Counted from the stretch's first letter, positions 1 to 5,869 are shown. The stretch is DNA of 12,326 nucleotides from JAPUDQ01 sp964532145 (GCA_964532145.1 CAZHGM010000028.1:1-12326), one strand, 5' to 3'. Notes: a model not told the origin generated them from the sequence alone. A program made the numbers and translations.

Positions 1-43
1 CCGCACCAGCTTCGGCATTTGCGATAAATATACTATGTTGCAC
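1..43 (-). CDS. atpF: ATP synthase F0 subunit b, N-terminal fragment (runs off window)
   Basis: Only the first 14 codons would be in the window. A GTG at 43-41 opens a frame reading (M)QHSIFIANAEAGA and stays open to the edge. A weak AGGA lies about 12 bases before it, overlapping the atpE stop. Subunit b normally follows subunit c in bacterial atp operons, and a short stretch rich in hydrophobic and Ala/Glu residues before the membrane helix is typical of its N-terminus. The identity therefore rests mainly on gene order. An ATG further in (about 18-16, reading MPKLVR) is in another frame and has no ribosome site. Sequence to the left of the window would settle it. Confidence 0.4.
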   Translation of the reverse strand, partial: MQHSIFIANAEAGA

Positions 44-57
44 GATGGTTATCGATC

Positions 58-270
58 CTAGAGGAATTTAATCATCAGAGCGACCACCAAACCAATGATA
101 GCGAGCGCATCGACGAAAACGATCGCAGTAATCATAAGTGTCCGCAGGTCATTGAGCTTCTCCGGGTTACGTCCAGCGGCGTTCAAAGCTGCAGCACCTA
201 TCATACCGATGCCGACACCACAAAGCCCGGCGCCGATAGCGTATGCGAGTCCAAATGCGAGTGATTCCAT
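58..270 (-). CDS. atpE: ATP synthase F0 subunit c (proteolipid ring)
   Basis: A 70-residue protein that forms the rotating membrane ring of F1F0 ATP synthase and carries ions through the membrane. Two hydrophobic helices (about 5-30 and 45-68) flank a polar loop containing RNPE (34-37), the loop that contacts the central stalk. Helix 1 has the glycine-rich packing motif (G13, G15, G18, G20, G22, G25). Helix 2 carries the ion-binding carboxylate as Asp54 in FVDALAIIG. Many bacteria use Glu here, and Asp is also known (E. coli Asp61). The Gln and Glu-Ser/Thr signature of sodium-binding rings is not evident, so proton coupling is the default inference. An AGGAGA ribosome site at 283-278 sits at good spacing before the ATG. 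It lies 140 bp downstream of atpB in the same operon. Length and motifs are normal for the family. Confidence 0.96.
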   Translation of the reverse strand: MESLAFGLAYAIGAGLCGVGIGMIGAAALNAAGRNPEKLNDLRTLMITAIVFVDALAIIGLVVALMIKFL

Positions 271-410
271 TATTATTTCTCCTTTATTTATTATCTTACT
301 TATATCTTATATATTAGAACGATGGTCGCTTCCTCCGCCAAAGAGACGGATTGGTGCGCTCTCGCCCCTCGGGTCCTGCCGCTCGTTCCACCCGAGGCTC
401 GCGACAACTA
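271..410 (-). other. atpB-atpE spacer with hairpin
   Basis: This is the only sizeable gap inside the atp operon. It contains a perfect 8-bp inverted repeat, CCTCGGGT at 367-374 and ACCCGAGG at 390-397, separated by a 15-nt loop. No T-run follows on the transcribed (minus) strand, so it does not look like a full terminator. The 3' half of the spacer (271-320) is very AT-rich and leads to a strong ribosome site for atpE. A weak TTGGCG (341-336) and TAATAT (316-311) pair, 19 bp apart, could be an internal promoter but is unconvincing. Subunit c is needed in many copies per complex, so an RNA stabiliser or an attenuator here would make sense; this is inference. Confidence 0.5.
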
Positions 411-1235
411 TTACGCATCACTACCCGTCATTTTCGTTTGAGACACATGAGCGGGTGAGTGATCAGAACCATGGTCGCCGTGACTGACGGCGAGAGAGAT
501 AAAGATAATTGTCAACATGTAAAACACAAAAGCCTGCAGGGCACCGATAAAGAGTTCGAAGCCCATGAAAAGCGGCAGCGGTAGCCAGCCGAACCAGCTC
601 GTGAGGTAGGCAATCACCGTCAGCAGCACTTCGCCGCCAAACACATTACCGAACAACCGCATGCTCAGCGCCACAAATCGCGAAAATTCGCCGATAAATT
701 CGAGAAGCCCTTCAAACGTACCGACGGGATTTTTGAATGGGTTGATGAGATAGCGTCGAGCATTACCCCATATCCCATGCTGTTTTATAGCATATAGCTG
801 CACCGCAACCATCGTGATCATCGCCAATGCAAACGTAAAATTCAAATCAGCCGCTAAACCGCGGAACAACGGCTGGCCGTTATAGTGAATCGGCCCGACA
901 CCGGGCATTGTACCCAGCCAGTTGTTAAACATAACCGCCAGAAAAATTGTAATTGCTAAGGGGGCGACGCGCCGTGCTAGTTTCTTATCTCCCAGTACGT
1001 CAACCGTCATCTTATAGAGCATCTCAAACAACCACTGGCCGGCAATTGCAAACCGACTGCGCGAGCCGCGCTGGATTGATCGGGCCAGCAAAATCATCAC
1101 CGTGATAAGTATGCCGTAGCCTATCAGCCCCAGCAGCAGTGAGTTGGTTATCGGAATCCCAAGAACATGAAATAATGTCTCGGCTTTGATGCTGATATGC
1201 GGACCACTCGCCGCAAATTGTGTCATTACATTCAT
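411..1235 (-). CDS. atpB: ATP synthase F0 subunit a
   Basis: A 274-residue integral membrane stator subunit that provides the half-channels through which ions reach and leave the c ring. The family signature SMRLFGNVFGGE (191-202) contains the essential arginine, Arg193. The second conserved helix, GALQAFVFYMLT (231-242), includes Gln234, matching the LQAF segment of E. coli subunit a. At least five hydrophobic helices are visible, at about 32-51, 92-106, 132-150, 203-222 and 224-250. The C-terminus is extended by a hydrophilic, histidine-containing tail (SHGDHGSDHSPAH, 251-263) that is not needed for the fold. The ATG overlaps the stop of the preceding small membrane protein as ATGA, and a GAGGAA ribosome site (1250-1245) lies within that gene, so the two are probably translationally coupled. 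Identity is secure. Confidence 0.97.
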   Translation of the reverse strand: MNVMTQFAASGPHISIKAETLFHVLGIPITNSLLLGLIGYGILITVMILLARSIQRGSRSRFAIAGQWLFEMLYKMTVDVLGDKKLARRVAPLAITIFLAVMFNNWLGTMPGVGPIHYNGQPLFRGLAADLNFTFALAMITMVAVQLYAIKQHGIWGNARRYLINPFKNPVGTFEGLLEFIGEFSRFVALSMRLFGNVFGGEVLLTVIAYLTSWFGWLPLPLFMGFELFIGALQAFVFYMLTIIFISLAVSHGDHGSDHSPAHVSQTKMTGSDA

Positions 1236-1492
1236 ATGTGCAGTTCCTCGGCCTTATGCAGTAGCCGCAGAGCAAGCACCAGTCCCGCGACAAATCCAAC
1301 GAGTGCACCGATCAAAAATCCAAACGGGGAGGAATGCAACAGCGCGTCAACCCCCACCCCAAGGAAAAGTCCGGCTAGCGTCGGTACCAGCATTCGCCAG
1401 GTAATATTGAGCAAATCACGAACAATTGCCCCTCTAATAGCGCGGCGCTCGTCAGTTGTAGCACTTTTGGTAACGTGACCCTCAGATGTCAT
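1232..1492 (-). CDS. AtpI/AtpQ-like small membrane protein at head of atp operon
   Basis: An 86-residue protein with a polar N-terminus (1-30) and two hydrophobic helices (about 33-51 and 57-78) joined by a short loop. The pattern with Pro37, the glycines of GLFLGVGVD, Asp49 and Pro56 resembles the small AtpI/AtpQ-type proteins encoded just before atpB. Those proteins are linked to assembly of the c ring or to ion supply; the exact role here is inferred from position. The reading frame continues upstream to a GTG at 1546, but a good promoter (TTTACC, 17 bp, TATAAT) lies at 1531-1503, inside that extension. I therefore place the start at the ATG at 1492, which would leave a leader of only a few bases. 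It shares a 4-bp overlap with atpB. Confidence 0.8.
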   Translation of the reverse strand: MTSEGHVTKSATTDERRAIRGAIVRDLLNITWRMLVPTLAGLFLGVGVDALLHSSPFGFLIGALVGFVAGLVLALRLLHKAEELHI

Positions 1493-1502
1493 TACTAGCT
1501 CA

Positions 1503-1531
1503 ATTATACTAGCCAAATCACTACTGGTAAA
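1503..1531 (-). promoter_or_regulatory. Promoter of the atp operon
   Basis: On the minus strand a perfect -10 box TATAAT occupies 1508-1503, and TTTACC (4 of 6 matches to the -35 consensus) occupies 1531-1526, with an ideal 17-bp spacer. The expected transcription start is near 1496, about 4 nt before the ATG of the AtpI-like gene. The next gene upstream on the same strand ends at 1553, so this promoter would start the atp operon afresh. Confidence 0.65.
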
Positions 1532-1552
1532 CCCCCTCACCAGCACGATACA

Positions 1553-2041
1553 TCACTTTTTATATGGAAAGATAGTATCGACACACAGCACTGGCACGCT
1601 GAGCGGCACGGGAAGTCGTTCATGCATTGCATCAACATGGTCCTGAACTGTTACTTGTTGCGGTTCAAATACCTGTAACATAATCGATGGAAGCTCGGGA
1701 TTTGTCGAATAGGTATAGCATCCTGTCGTACCAATCACGCGCATAGGCCCATATGACAAAGCCGTCGAAATATGAGGTTCGCCTCTATCATCCAATCCTT
1801 CAAAAAACGCAAAAGCCCGTGAGATCGACATGACATGTGTGACTCCATGCACGTCATATTTTTCATCGGACAACAGGTGAAGCGCCTCCAACCACGCTTC
1901 GTATTGATAGTCCCTTGGCAATGTCTGAATATGAGTTTGTAGTTGTTGCGCTAAAATAAGGCTTTGCCTTACGACGATTAACTCTCCCTCTGCGGCTAGT
2001 TCTGCCTCCCATGCCCCAAAATCACCTTCACGCTCCGGCAT
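1553..2041 (-). CDS. Uncharacterised 162-residue cytoplasmic protein
   Basis: I do not recognise the family. The protein begins with an acidic, probably helical region (about 8-62), followed by a mixed alpha/beta part (63-162) with short hydrophobic strands such as HVMSISRAFAFF (69-80) and SIMLQVFEP (119-127). It has no signal peptide, no membrane helix and no recognisable catalytic motif; the few cysteines (108, 153) are not paired as metal ligands. The frame extends upstream to an ATG at 2110, but the ATG at 2041 has a strong AAAGGAG ribosome site (2055-2049) at 7-nt spacing and is chosen here. Gene density and clean edges support a real gene. It sits just upstream of the atp operon on the same strand but is separated from it by that operon's promoter, so a functional link is not implied. 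Confidence 0.75.
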   Translation of the reverse strand: MPEREGDFGAWEAELAAEGELIVVRQSLILAQQLQTHIQTLPRDYQYEAWLEALHLLSDEKYDVHGVTHVMSISRAFAFFEGLDDRGEPHISTALSYGPMRVIGTTGCYTYSTNPELPSIMLQVFEPQQVTVQDHVDAMHERLPVPLSVPVLCVDTIFPYKK

Positions 2042-2064
2042 ACTCTCACTCCTTTGTTTTTTGT

Positions 2065-2093
2065 AGTATGGATATGGGTGTTCAAGATTGCAA
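2065..2093 (-). promoter_or_regulatory. Candidate promoter of the 162-residue protein gene
   Basis: On the minus strand TTGCAA (2093-2088) and CATACT (2070-2065) are 17 bp apart, each matching its consensus at 4 of 6 positions. The start would fall near 2058, giving a leader of about 17 nt that includes the AAAGGAG site. It lies back to back with the plus-strand -10 box at 2115-2120. Confidence 0.4.
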
Positions 2094-2114
2094 GCATAAT
2101 AATTTTGCATTCGT

Positions 2115-2120
2115 TATACT
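2115..2120 (+). promoter_or_regulatory. -10 box of zinc-ribbon gene
   Basis: TATACT ends 6 bp before the ATG at 2127, so transcription would begin at or next to the start codon. No convincing -35 element is seen at 16-18 bp. No ribosome site lies before the ATG, which fits leaderless translation. Confidence 0.5.
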
Positions 2121-2126
2121 AAATCC

Positions 2127-2339
2127 ATGCCTCAGAAACATAAAATCCGCCACTCCGGCCCCAGAAAGCCTCATACATGCGGCGGCAAGCGCTGCTACGC
2201 CACAAAACATGAGGCCGAAACAGTTAAAATTGAACAAGAAATCATCAACTCAGGTCTTACGCTTGCTATCTATCGCTGTGTGCAATGCAGCCAATGGCAT
2301 TTGACGCGGCAGACTGACGCCACTACTACGCAATACTAA
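2127..2339 (+). CDS. Small putative zinc-ribbon protein
   Basis: A 70-residue basic protein with two cysteine clusters: HTCGGKRC (16-23) and YRCVQCSQWHLT (49-60). Four cysteines in two pairs about 30 residues apart suggest a single structural zinc site. The end motif, Tyr-x-Cys-x-x-Cys followed by WHLT, resembles many tiny uncharacterised bacterial and phage proteins with a C-terminal W-H-L-T/S motif. Their function is unknown to me; nucleic-acid binding is a guess based on charge and size. The gene is transcribed divergently from the 162-residue protein. It runs head-on into the ABC-F gene, and the two 3' ends overlap by 14 bp (2326-2339) with no terminator between them. Start choice: the only ATG before the cysteines, placed right after a -10 box. 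Confidence 0.7.
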   Translation: MPQKHKIRHSGPRKPHTCGGKRCYATKHEAETVKIEQEIINSGLTLAIYRCVQCSQWHLTRQTDATTTQY

Positions 2340-3999
2340 TCACTGCCCCACCGATAGCTTCCTGAAAATATGTGTCGTGCGACACGTAAAGAATCGCGCC
2401 CTGATACCTACCGAGCGCTATCTCGAGCTCTTCGATACTAGGGAGGTCCAGATGATTTGTCGGCTCATCCAGTATCAACAAATTCGGTGAGTTTGCCAGC
2501 ATCGCGATGAGTTGCAGGCGAGCTTTTTGGCCGCCGCTCAAGCTGCCGACACGTTGTCCGATATCGCTCGGCGCAAACAAATAGTCACTCATCAGCTGTC
2601 TCACCCGTGCATCGTTGATGGCCAACCCACGAGACAGGTAGATTGACTCGATCGCATCATATAGTGTCAACTCAAAAAGCGCCGGCGATACTTCTTGTTC
2701 ATACAGGCCGATGATCGTTTTGCTGTCAACTTCGATATAGCCGGCAAAGCATTTCGGTTGAACGGCGGCAATCACATGCGGCGCCTGTATGCGCAGTGCT
2801 TCCTGTAAAATCGCCCTAATCAGCGTCGTTTTCCCGGCACCATTACGCCCGCGCAGCTCGACACGCTCGCCCTCACGAAGTTGAAATGAAGTGGAGTCAA
2901 ACAGGGGTGATTCGCCGTAGCCCAGACGAAGGTCGCTGACATTGACAAGCATCCGGCTGTGTCCATCGATCGTTTTCGTGCCACGGATCATGATATTGCG
3001 CGTCTTGTATTTTTCGTACTGCTTGCCGTGAGTCAGCCCCAGCTGCTCTACGGAGCTTTTATCAATCCAGAAGCTCGGTTTTTCGATCGTCAATAGCTCA
3101 TCAAGCTCCGCCTGAGCCTGCTTCTCACGACGCTTGAACTGTTTGATGGTATCAGGATCACGAGCACGCTCCTTGAGACGGCGAAACTGAATCACTTTGT
3201 CGCGCAAATTCGCGATGTTGCGCTGGACGACTTCATACTCGTGCATCGCATTGCTTGTCGAGTCGGCATTTTGGCGTAAATAATGGTCGTAATTGCCGTT
3301 CACGATAAACGCCTCGCCGTCTTTGATCTCAATGATACGGTCAACCGACCGCAGTACATCGCGGTCATGGGTGATGATCATCATGGCCTCACGTGCGGAT
3401 TTCATCCAGTCGATAAACTGTTTTTTGGCCAAATAGTCCATATGATTTGTCGGCTCATCGATGAGCGCGAGATGCGCATGTGAATGCATGATCTTGACCA
3501 CCTCGACAAGACGTTTCTGGCCGCCGCTGAGGGCACGAAGGGGACCATGCGCCTTTGCCTCGTCTATCTGAACACGCTTCAAATCCTCGACGATCAGCTC
3601 TTCATTATGGTAGTAACCAAGCATCGAAAACCGCTCTAAGGCCTCGGTATACTTGGTAATTTTCTGGTCGTTGTCACCCATAGTCATAGGGTACGTTTCG
3701 ATAATTCGTGACAGATGAGCATACTCCGGCAGGTCACCGAGAATATAGCCAAGAACTGTTTTGTGCTCATGACCGTGATGTTCCTGGCGGCTACTGACGA
3801 TGCTTACGCCGCGACGATACACCACATCACCCGTATAATCCGTATCTGTCCCGGCCAAAATGCCAAGCAGTGTCGATTTGCCGACGCCATTACGGCCAAT
3901 CACGCCGATTTTTTCGTCATCAGCAATAGAAAAGCGCAGGTTTTTATACAAACTCTTCGCGCCAAATGATTTTTCAGTGATAGATACATCTGCGATCAT
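2326..3999 (-). CDS. ABC-F family ribosome-associated ATPase
   Basis: A 557-residue protein with two ATP-binding cassettes and no membrane segment, the hallmark of ABC-F proteins. These bind the ribosomal E site and act on the peptidyl-transferase centre, either in translation or in antibiotic resistance. Cassette 1 has Walker A GRNGVGKST (35-43), signature LSGGQ (157-161), Walker B ending in catalytic Glu182 of DEPTNHMD, and switch His211. Cassette 2 has GRNGAGKTT (384-392), LSGGQ (487-491), Glu512 of DEPTNHLD, and His541. Both active sites look intact. Between them, residues about 240-330 form the charged helical linker (rich in KERARDPDT-type sequence) that reaches the P-site tRNA. Cassette 1 contains an arm-like insertion at about 72-145. 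Which subfamily it belongs to (housekeeping or resistance) cannot be decided by eye. The -10 box TATAAT ends 11 bp before the ATG, so the leader is very short, and an inverted repeat lies just upstream. Confidence 0.93.
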   Translation of the reverse strand: MIADVSITEKSFGAKSLYKNLRFSIADDEKIGVIGRNGVGKSTLLGILAGTDTDYTGDVVYRRGVSIVSSRQEHHGHEHKTVLGYILGDLPEYAHLSRIIETYPMTMGDNDQKITKYTEALERFSMLGYYHNEELIVEDLKRVQIDEAKAHGPLRALSGGQKRLVEVVKIMHSHAHLALIDEPTNHMDYLAKKQFIDWMKSAREAMMIITHDRDVLRSVDRIIEIKDGEAFIVNGNYDHYLRQNADSTSNAMHEYEVVQRNIANLRDKVIQFRRLKERARDPDTIKQFKRREKQAQAELDELLTIEKPSFWIDKSSVEQLGLTHGKQYEKYKTRNIMIRGTKTIDGHSRMLVNVSDLRLGYGESPLFDSTSFQLREGERVELRGRNGAGKTTLIRAILQEALRIQAPHVIAAVQPKCFAGYIEVDSKTIIGLYEQEVSPALFELTLYDAIESIYLSRGLAINDARVRQLMSDYLFAPSDIGQRVGSLSGGQKARLQLIAMLANSPNLLILDEPTNHLDLPSIEELEIALGRYQGAILYVSHDTYFQEAIGGAVISIA

Positions 4000-4010
4000 A
4001 ACAGAGGTTA

Positions 4011-4039
4011 ATTATAACATACTTTGTTAAAAAGTATTG
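4011..4039 (-). promoter_or_regulatory. Promoter of ABC-F gene
   Basis: A perfect TATAAT is at 4016-4011 on the minus strand. The -35 region at 17 bp (4039-4034, CAATAC) is poor and coincides with the centre of the inverted repeat at 4020-4055. The predicted start is near 4005, leaving about a 5-nt leader. A weak -35 box covered by a palindrome suggests the gene is regulated. Confidence 0.5.
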
Positions 4040-4055
4040 ACTTTTTAACAAAGTA
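4020..4055. repeat. Perfect 16-bp inverted repeat, likely operator, between divergent genes
   Basis: TACTTTGTTAAAAAGT (4020-4035) is followed by the 4-bp spacer ATTG and then by ACTTTTTAACAAAGTA (4040-4055), its exact reverse complement. It lies in the 188-bp gap between the ABC-F gene (minus) and the SPFH gene (plus). It covers the -35 region of the ABC-F promoter and the TTGACT -35 box of the plus-strand promoter. It has no GC-rich stem and no following T-run in the transcripts of either gene, so a DNA-binding site fits better than a terminator. No regulator gene is adjacent. Confidence 0.8.
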
Positions 4056-4067
4056 GTGGTATATACT
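4037..4067 (+). promoter_or_regulatory. Distal plus-strand promoter towards SPFH gene
   Basis: TTGACT (4037-4042, 5 of 6 matches to the -35 consensus) precedes TATATA (4060-4065) at 17 bp or the better TATACT (4062-4067) at 19 bp. The -35 box lies in the centre and right arm of the inverted repeat. A transcript from about 4074 would carry a leader of about 114 nt containing a possible 9-codon frame before the SPFH gene. Confidence 0.5.
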
Positions 4068-4117
4068 ATAGCTTTTTGCATAAGCATCAAGCGCACCCTC
4101 GATCGGAAGGAAGTTAC

Positions 4118-4147
4118 ATGTTCAATTCGGCTCGTCCCGAAGCCTAA
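4118..4147 (+). CDS. Possible 9-residue leader peptide (MFNSARPEA)
   Basis: AAGGA at 4107-4111 lies 6 nt before an ATG that opens a nine-codon frame, MFNSARPEA, ending in TAA at 4145. It sits in the leader of the SPFH gene, downstream of the distal promoter. It has no run of a single amino acid and no clear paired hairpins of the attenuator type, so a regulatory role is only suggested by its good ribosome site and location. Chance occurrence is quite possible. Confidence 0.25.
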   Translation: MFNSARPEA

Positions 4148-4154
4148 AATAAAG

Positions 4155-4160
4155 TATACT
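4155..4160 (+). promoter_or_regulatory. Proximal -10 box of SPFH gene
   Basis: TATACT is 27 bp before the SPFH start. A transcript from about 4167 would have a 21-nt leader containing the GAGGGG ribosome site at 4178-4183. No good -35 box is present at 16-18 bp, so this may be a weak or secondary start compared with the distal promoter. Confidence 0.35.
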
Positions 4161-4187
4161 TAGGTCAAAGCTAACAAGAGGGGATAT

Positions 4188-4961
4188 ATGGCACAAGAAC
4201 GGGTCGTGATTGATCAACGTAACATGAAAAGCTGGTGGATCCCGCTTGTCATAGTCGTGCTAGTGATTTGGGGTATATTCAGTGCGCTGCGGACCGTCGA
4301 TACTGGTACGATTGGTGTCGTCACCCAATATGGCCATGTAACCGGACGAGAACTCAACGAAGGTCTGAGTTTTGTTTGGCCGTTTGGCGTCAACAATGTC
4401 TCAACCTATGATATCAAAGTCCAAAAAGAAGTGGCCGATACACAAGCTGCCACGAAGGACTTACAGGATGTTACGGCCGAAGTGGTGCTCAATTATCATC
4501 TCAACCGCGGTGAAGTCAGCAAAATTCACCAGACTGTCGGTGAAATGTACAAAGACAAAGTTGTCAGCCCGGCGCTCAGCGAAACGTTTAAAGGTGCTAG
4601 CGCCAAATATAACGCCAGCGAACTCATCACCGAACGCGCCGTCCTCAAAAAAGACGTCTATGACCAATTACGTGAGCGTCTGGGCAAGTATGGCATTATC
4701 GTCGATGATGTCAGCATTACGAATTTCAAATTCTCCGACAGTTTTGCTAAGGCCATCGAAGACAAGCAGGTCGCCCAGCAAAACGCTGAACGCGCGAAAT
4801 TCAACCTCGAAGCCGCCCAGACCGATGCGCAAGCCCAGGCCGCCCAAAGCCAAACGCTCTCTGACGCATACCTTCGCAAACTAGCCATCGACAAATGGGA
4901 CGGCAAGATGCCATCGACTGTCGCCGGCGACGGCACATTCTTAGGCATACCAACACGATAA
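4188..4961 (+). CDS. Prohibitin-like SPFH/Band 7 membrane protein
   Basis: A 257-residue protein with one N-terminal membrane helix (about 16-33, WWIPLVIVVLVIWGIFSAL). Next comes an SPFH (Band 7) domain (about 36-195) with the usual start TVDTGTIGVVTQYG, and then a heptad-like, Ala/Gln-rich helix (about 185-222) used for ring oligomerisation. The C-terminal KWDGKMPSTVAGDGTFLGIP is the ending typical of prohibitin-type bacterial proteins. The family forms large membrane rings linked to membrane organisation and quality control of membrane proteins, often with FtsH-type proteases; no protease gene is near. Most of the chain is expected outside the cytoplasmic face. A GAGGGG ribosome site precedes the ATG. 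A cobO-like gene follows after 38 bp on the same strand, so the two are probably co-transcribed. Confidence 0.9.
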   Translation: MAQERVVIDQRNMKSWWIPLVIVVLVIWGIFSALRTVDTGTIGVVTQYGHVTGRELNEGLSFVWPFGVNNVSTYDIKVQKEVADTQAATKDLQDVTAEVVLNYHLNRGEVSKIHQTVGEMYKDKVVSPALSETFKGASAKYNASELITERAVLKKDVYDQLRERLGKYGIIVDDVSITNFKFSDSFAKAIEDKQVAQQNAERAKFNLEAAQTDAQAQAAQSQTLSDAYLRKLAIDKWDGKMPSTVAGDGTFLGIPTR

Positions 4962-4999
4962 GGCTAGATAGAGAGACGGAAAGACTGAGGGACTGAAAG

Positions 5000-5599
5000 A
5001 TGGCAAGAGCCGGAGAGCGGGAGAGCGGGAGTGCGGGAGAAAAAAGCGACAAACAAAAAGAGCGTGTTATCGTCGTGTATACAGGAGATGGCAAAGGCAA
5101 GACCAGTGCTAGTCTCGGTCTGATGGCTCGCGCGCTTGGGGCAGGTCACCGCGTTGCATTCGTGCAATTCATCAAGCTGTGGGATGTCTCCGAGCATGCG
5201 TTTATCCAAAAAATTATGCCATTGTACGAATCACAGCTGGACTTCTATAAAGGCGGCCTAGGATTTTTTGAAGCAGGCGAGCTGAGTTCTGACGCCTCAA
5301 CTGCCGAGCACCGCGACCAAGCCAGAAAAACCTACGAATTCGCCTGTATGGCTGCCACAAGTGGGTCGTATCAACTCGTGATCTGTGACGAAATTAACAA
5401 CGCCGTTCATGATGGGCTGCTTGACGAAACCGACCTCAAAAAACTTATTATACAGACCCACCCGTCCACCAGTCTTTGTCTCAGTGGCCGATCATTCCCA
5501 GGTGAAATGCTGCCCCTTGTCGACATAGCCACCGAGATGAAAAAGCTCCGCCATCACTATGACGACGGATTTATCGCCAACAAGGGTATTGATTACTGA
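5000..5599 (+). CDS. cobO: CobO/BtuR-type corrinoid adenosyltransferase homologue
   Basis: A 199-residue P-loop protein of the ATP:cob(I)alamin adenosyltransferase (CobO/CobA/BtuR) family, which makes adenosylcobalamin in the cytoplasm. Visible marks are the P-loop GDGKGKTS (29-36), VAFVQFIK (52-59), the Walker B-like strand LVICDEINNAV (about 126-136), SGR in the late nucleotide-binding loop, and the family ending EMKKLRHHYDDGFIANKGIDY with its His and Gly-Ile residues. Residues 2-21 are a low-complexity, disordered charged tail encoded by purine-rich tandem repeats. The start at the ATG at 5000 is supported by GAGGGA at 4987-4992 (7-nt spacing); no later ATG precedes the P-loop. No other cobalamin gene is present here. 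If this is a genome-reduced CPR organism, the enzyme must either salvage corrinoid or have another P-loop role. It follows the SPFH gene closely and ends before a strong terminator. Confidence 0.85.
   Translation: MARAGERESGSAGEKSDKQKERVIVVYTGDGKGKTSASLGLMARALGAGHRVAFVQFIKLWDVSEHAFIQKIMPLYESQLDFYKGGLGFFEAGELSSDASTAEHRDQARKTYEFACMAATSGSYQLVICDEINNAVHDGLLDETDLKKLIIQTHPSTSLCLSGRSFPGEMLPLVDIATEMKKLRHHYDDGFIANKGIDY
5013..5040 (+). repeat. 8-bp tandem repeat in the 5' end of the cobO-like gene
   Basis: The unit GAGAGCGG occurs at 5013-5020 and 5021-5028, again with one change (A to T) at 5029-5036, and half again (GAGA) at 5037-5040. It lies inside a longer purine-rich stretch (about 4968-5060). 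Eight is not a multiple of three, so gain or loss of one unit would shift the frame before the P-loop. Confidence 0.7.
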
Positions 5600-5697
5600 T
5601 TTCCCCCTATATCTCACGCTAAATTCGTTGACGTAGGGCTATCGGTATGCCGCGACTACCCAGGTCATAGTGCTGTTTTGCAACCTCTACTGTTATC
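5600..5697 (+). other. 3' untranslated stretch after cobO-like gene
   Basis: About 98 bp between the cobO-like stop and the terminator palindrome. I see no reading frame with a ribosome site and no strong RNA fold; a TTGACG at about 5627 lacks a matching -10 box. Best read as the 3' leader to the terminator. Confidence 0.4.
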
Positions 5698-5741
5698 AAA
5701 ACTACACATATTTTAGCACCTGCTAAAATATGTGTAGTTTT
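5698..5741. terminator. 42-nt palindromic terminator, probably bidirectional
   Basis: Two exactly complementary 21-nt arms (5698-5718 and 5721-5741) flank a CC dinucleotide, forming a near-seamless hairpin. The right arm ends in TTTT followed by ATAT. On the other strand the stem also ends in TTTT, so it could stop transcription from either side. The stem is AT-rich in the middle (ATATTTTAGC), so strength comes from length, not GC content. It closes the SPFH-cobO transcript about 100 nt after the cobO-like stop. Confidence 0.8.
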
Positions 5742-5839
5742 ATATCTTTCTCTCGGTACACATCATCGTGAAGCGATAGTCAATTATTGAATTTTATCTG
5801 GAGCATAATTGTCCGAAATGACGATGAGTGAGAGGTATC

Positions 5840-5869
5840 GTGAAACGCTCATGATTTTTCTGCTACACT
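5840..5869 (+). promoter_or_regulatory. Extended -10 promoter of the GH-like gene
   Basis: TGCTACACT (5861-5869) is an extended -10 element (TG-n-TACACT), with GTGAAA (5840-5845, 4 of 6 matches) 18 bp upstream. Transcription should start near 5876, between the two candidate ATGs at 5873 and 5879. Confidence 0.55.

Noticed and set aside
1493..1546. GTG start of AtpI-like protein at 1546
   Set aside because: A good promoter lies inside this extension, no ribosome site precedes the GTG, and the added residues are not family-like.
4372..4884. 170-residue plus-strand frame inside the SPFH gene
   Set aside because: It is Lys/Ser/Pro-rich with no domain, and a second-frame shadow of a well-recognised gene.
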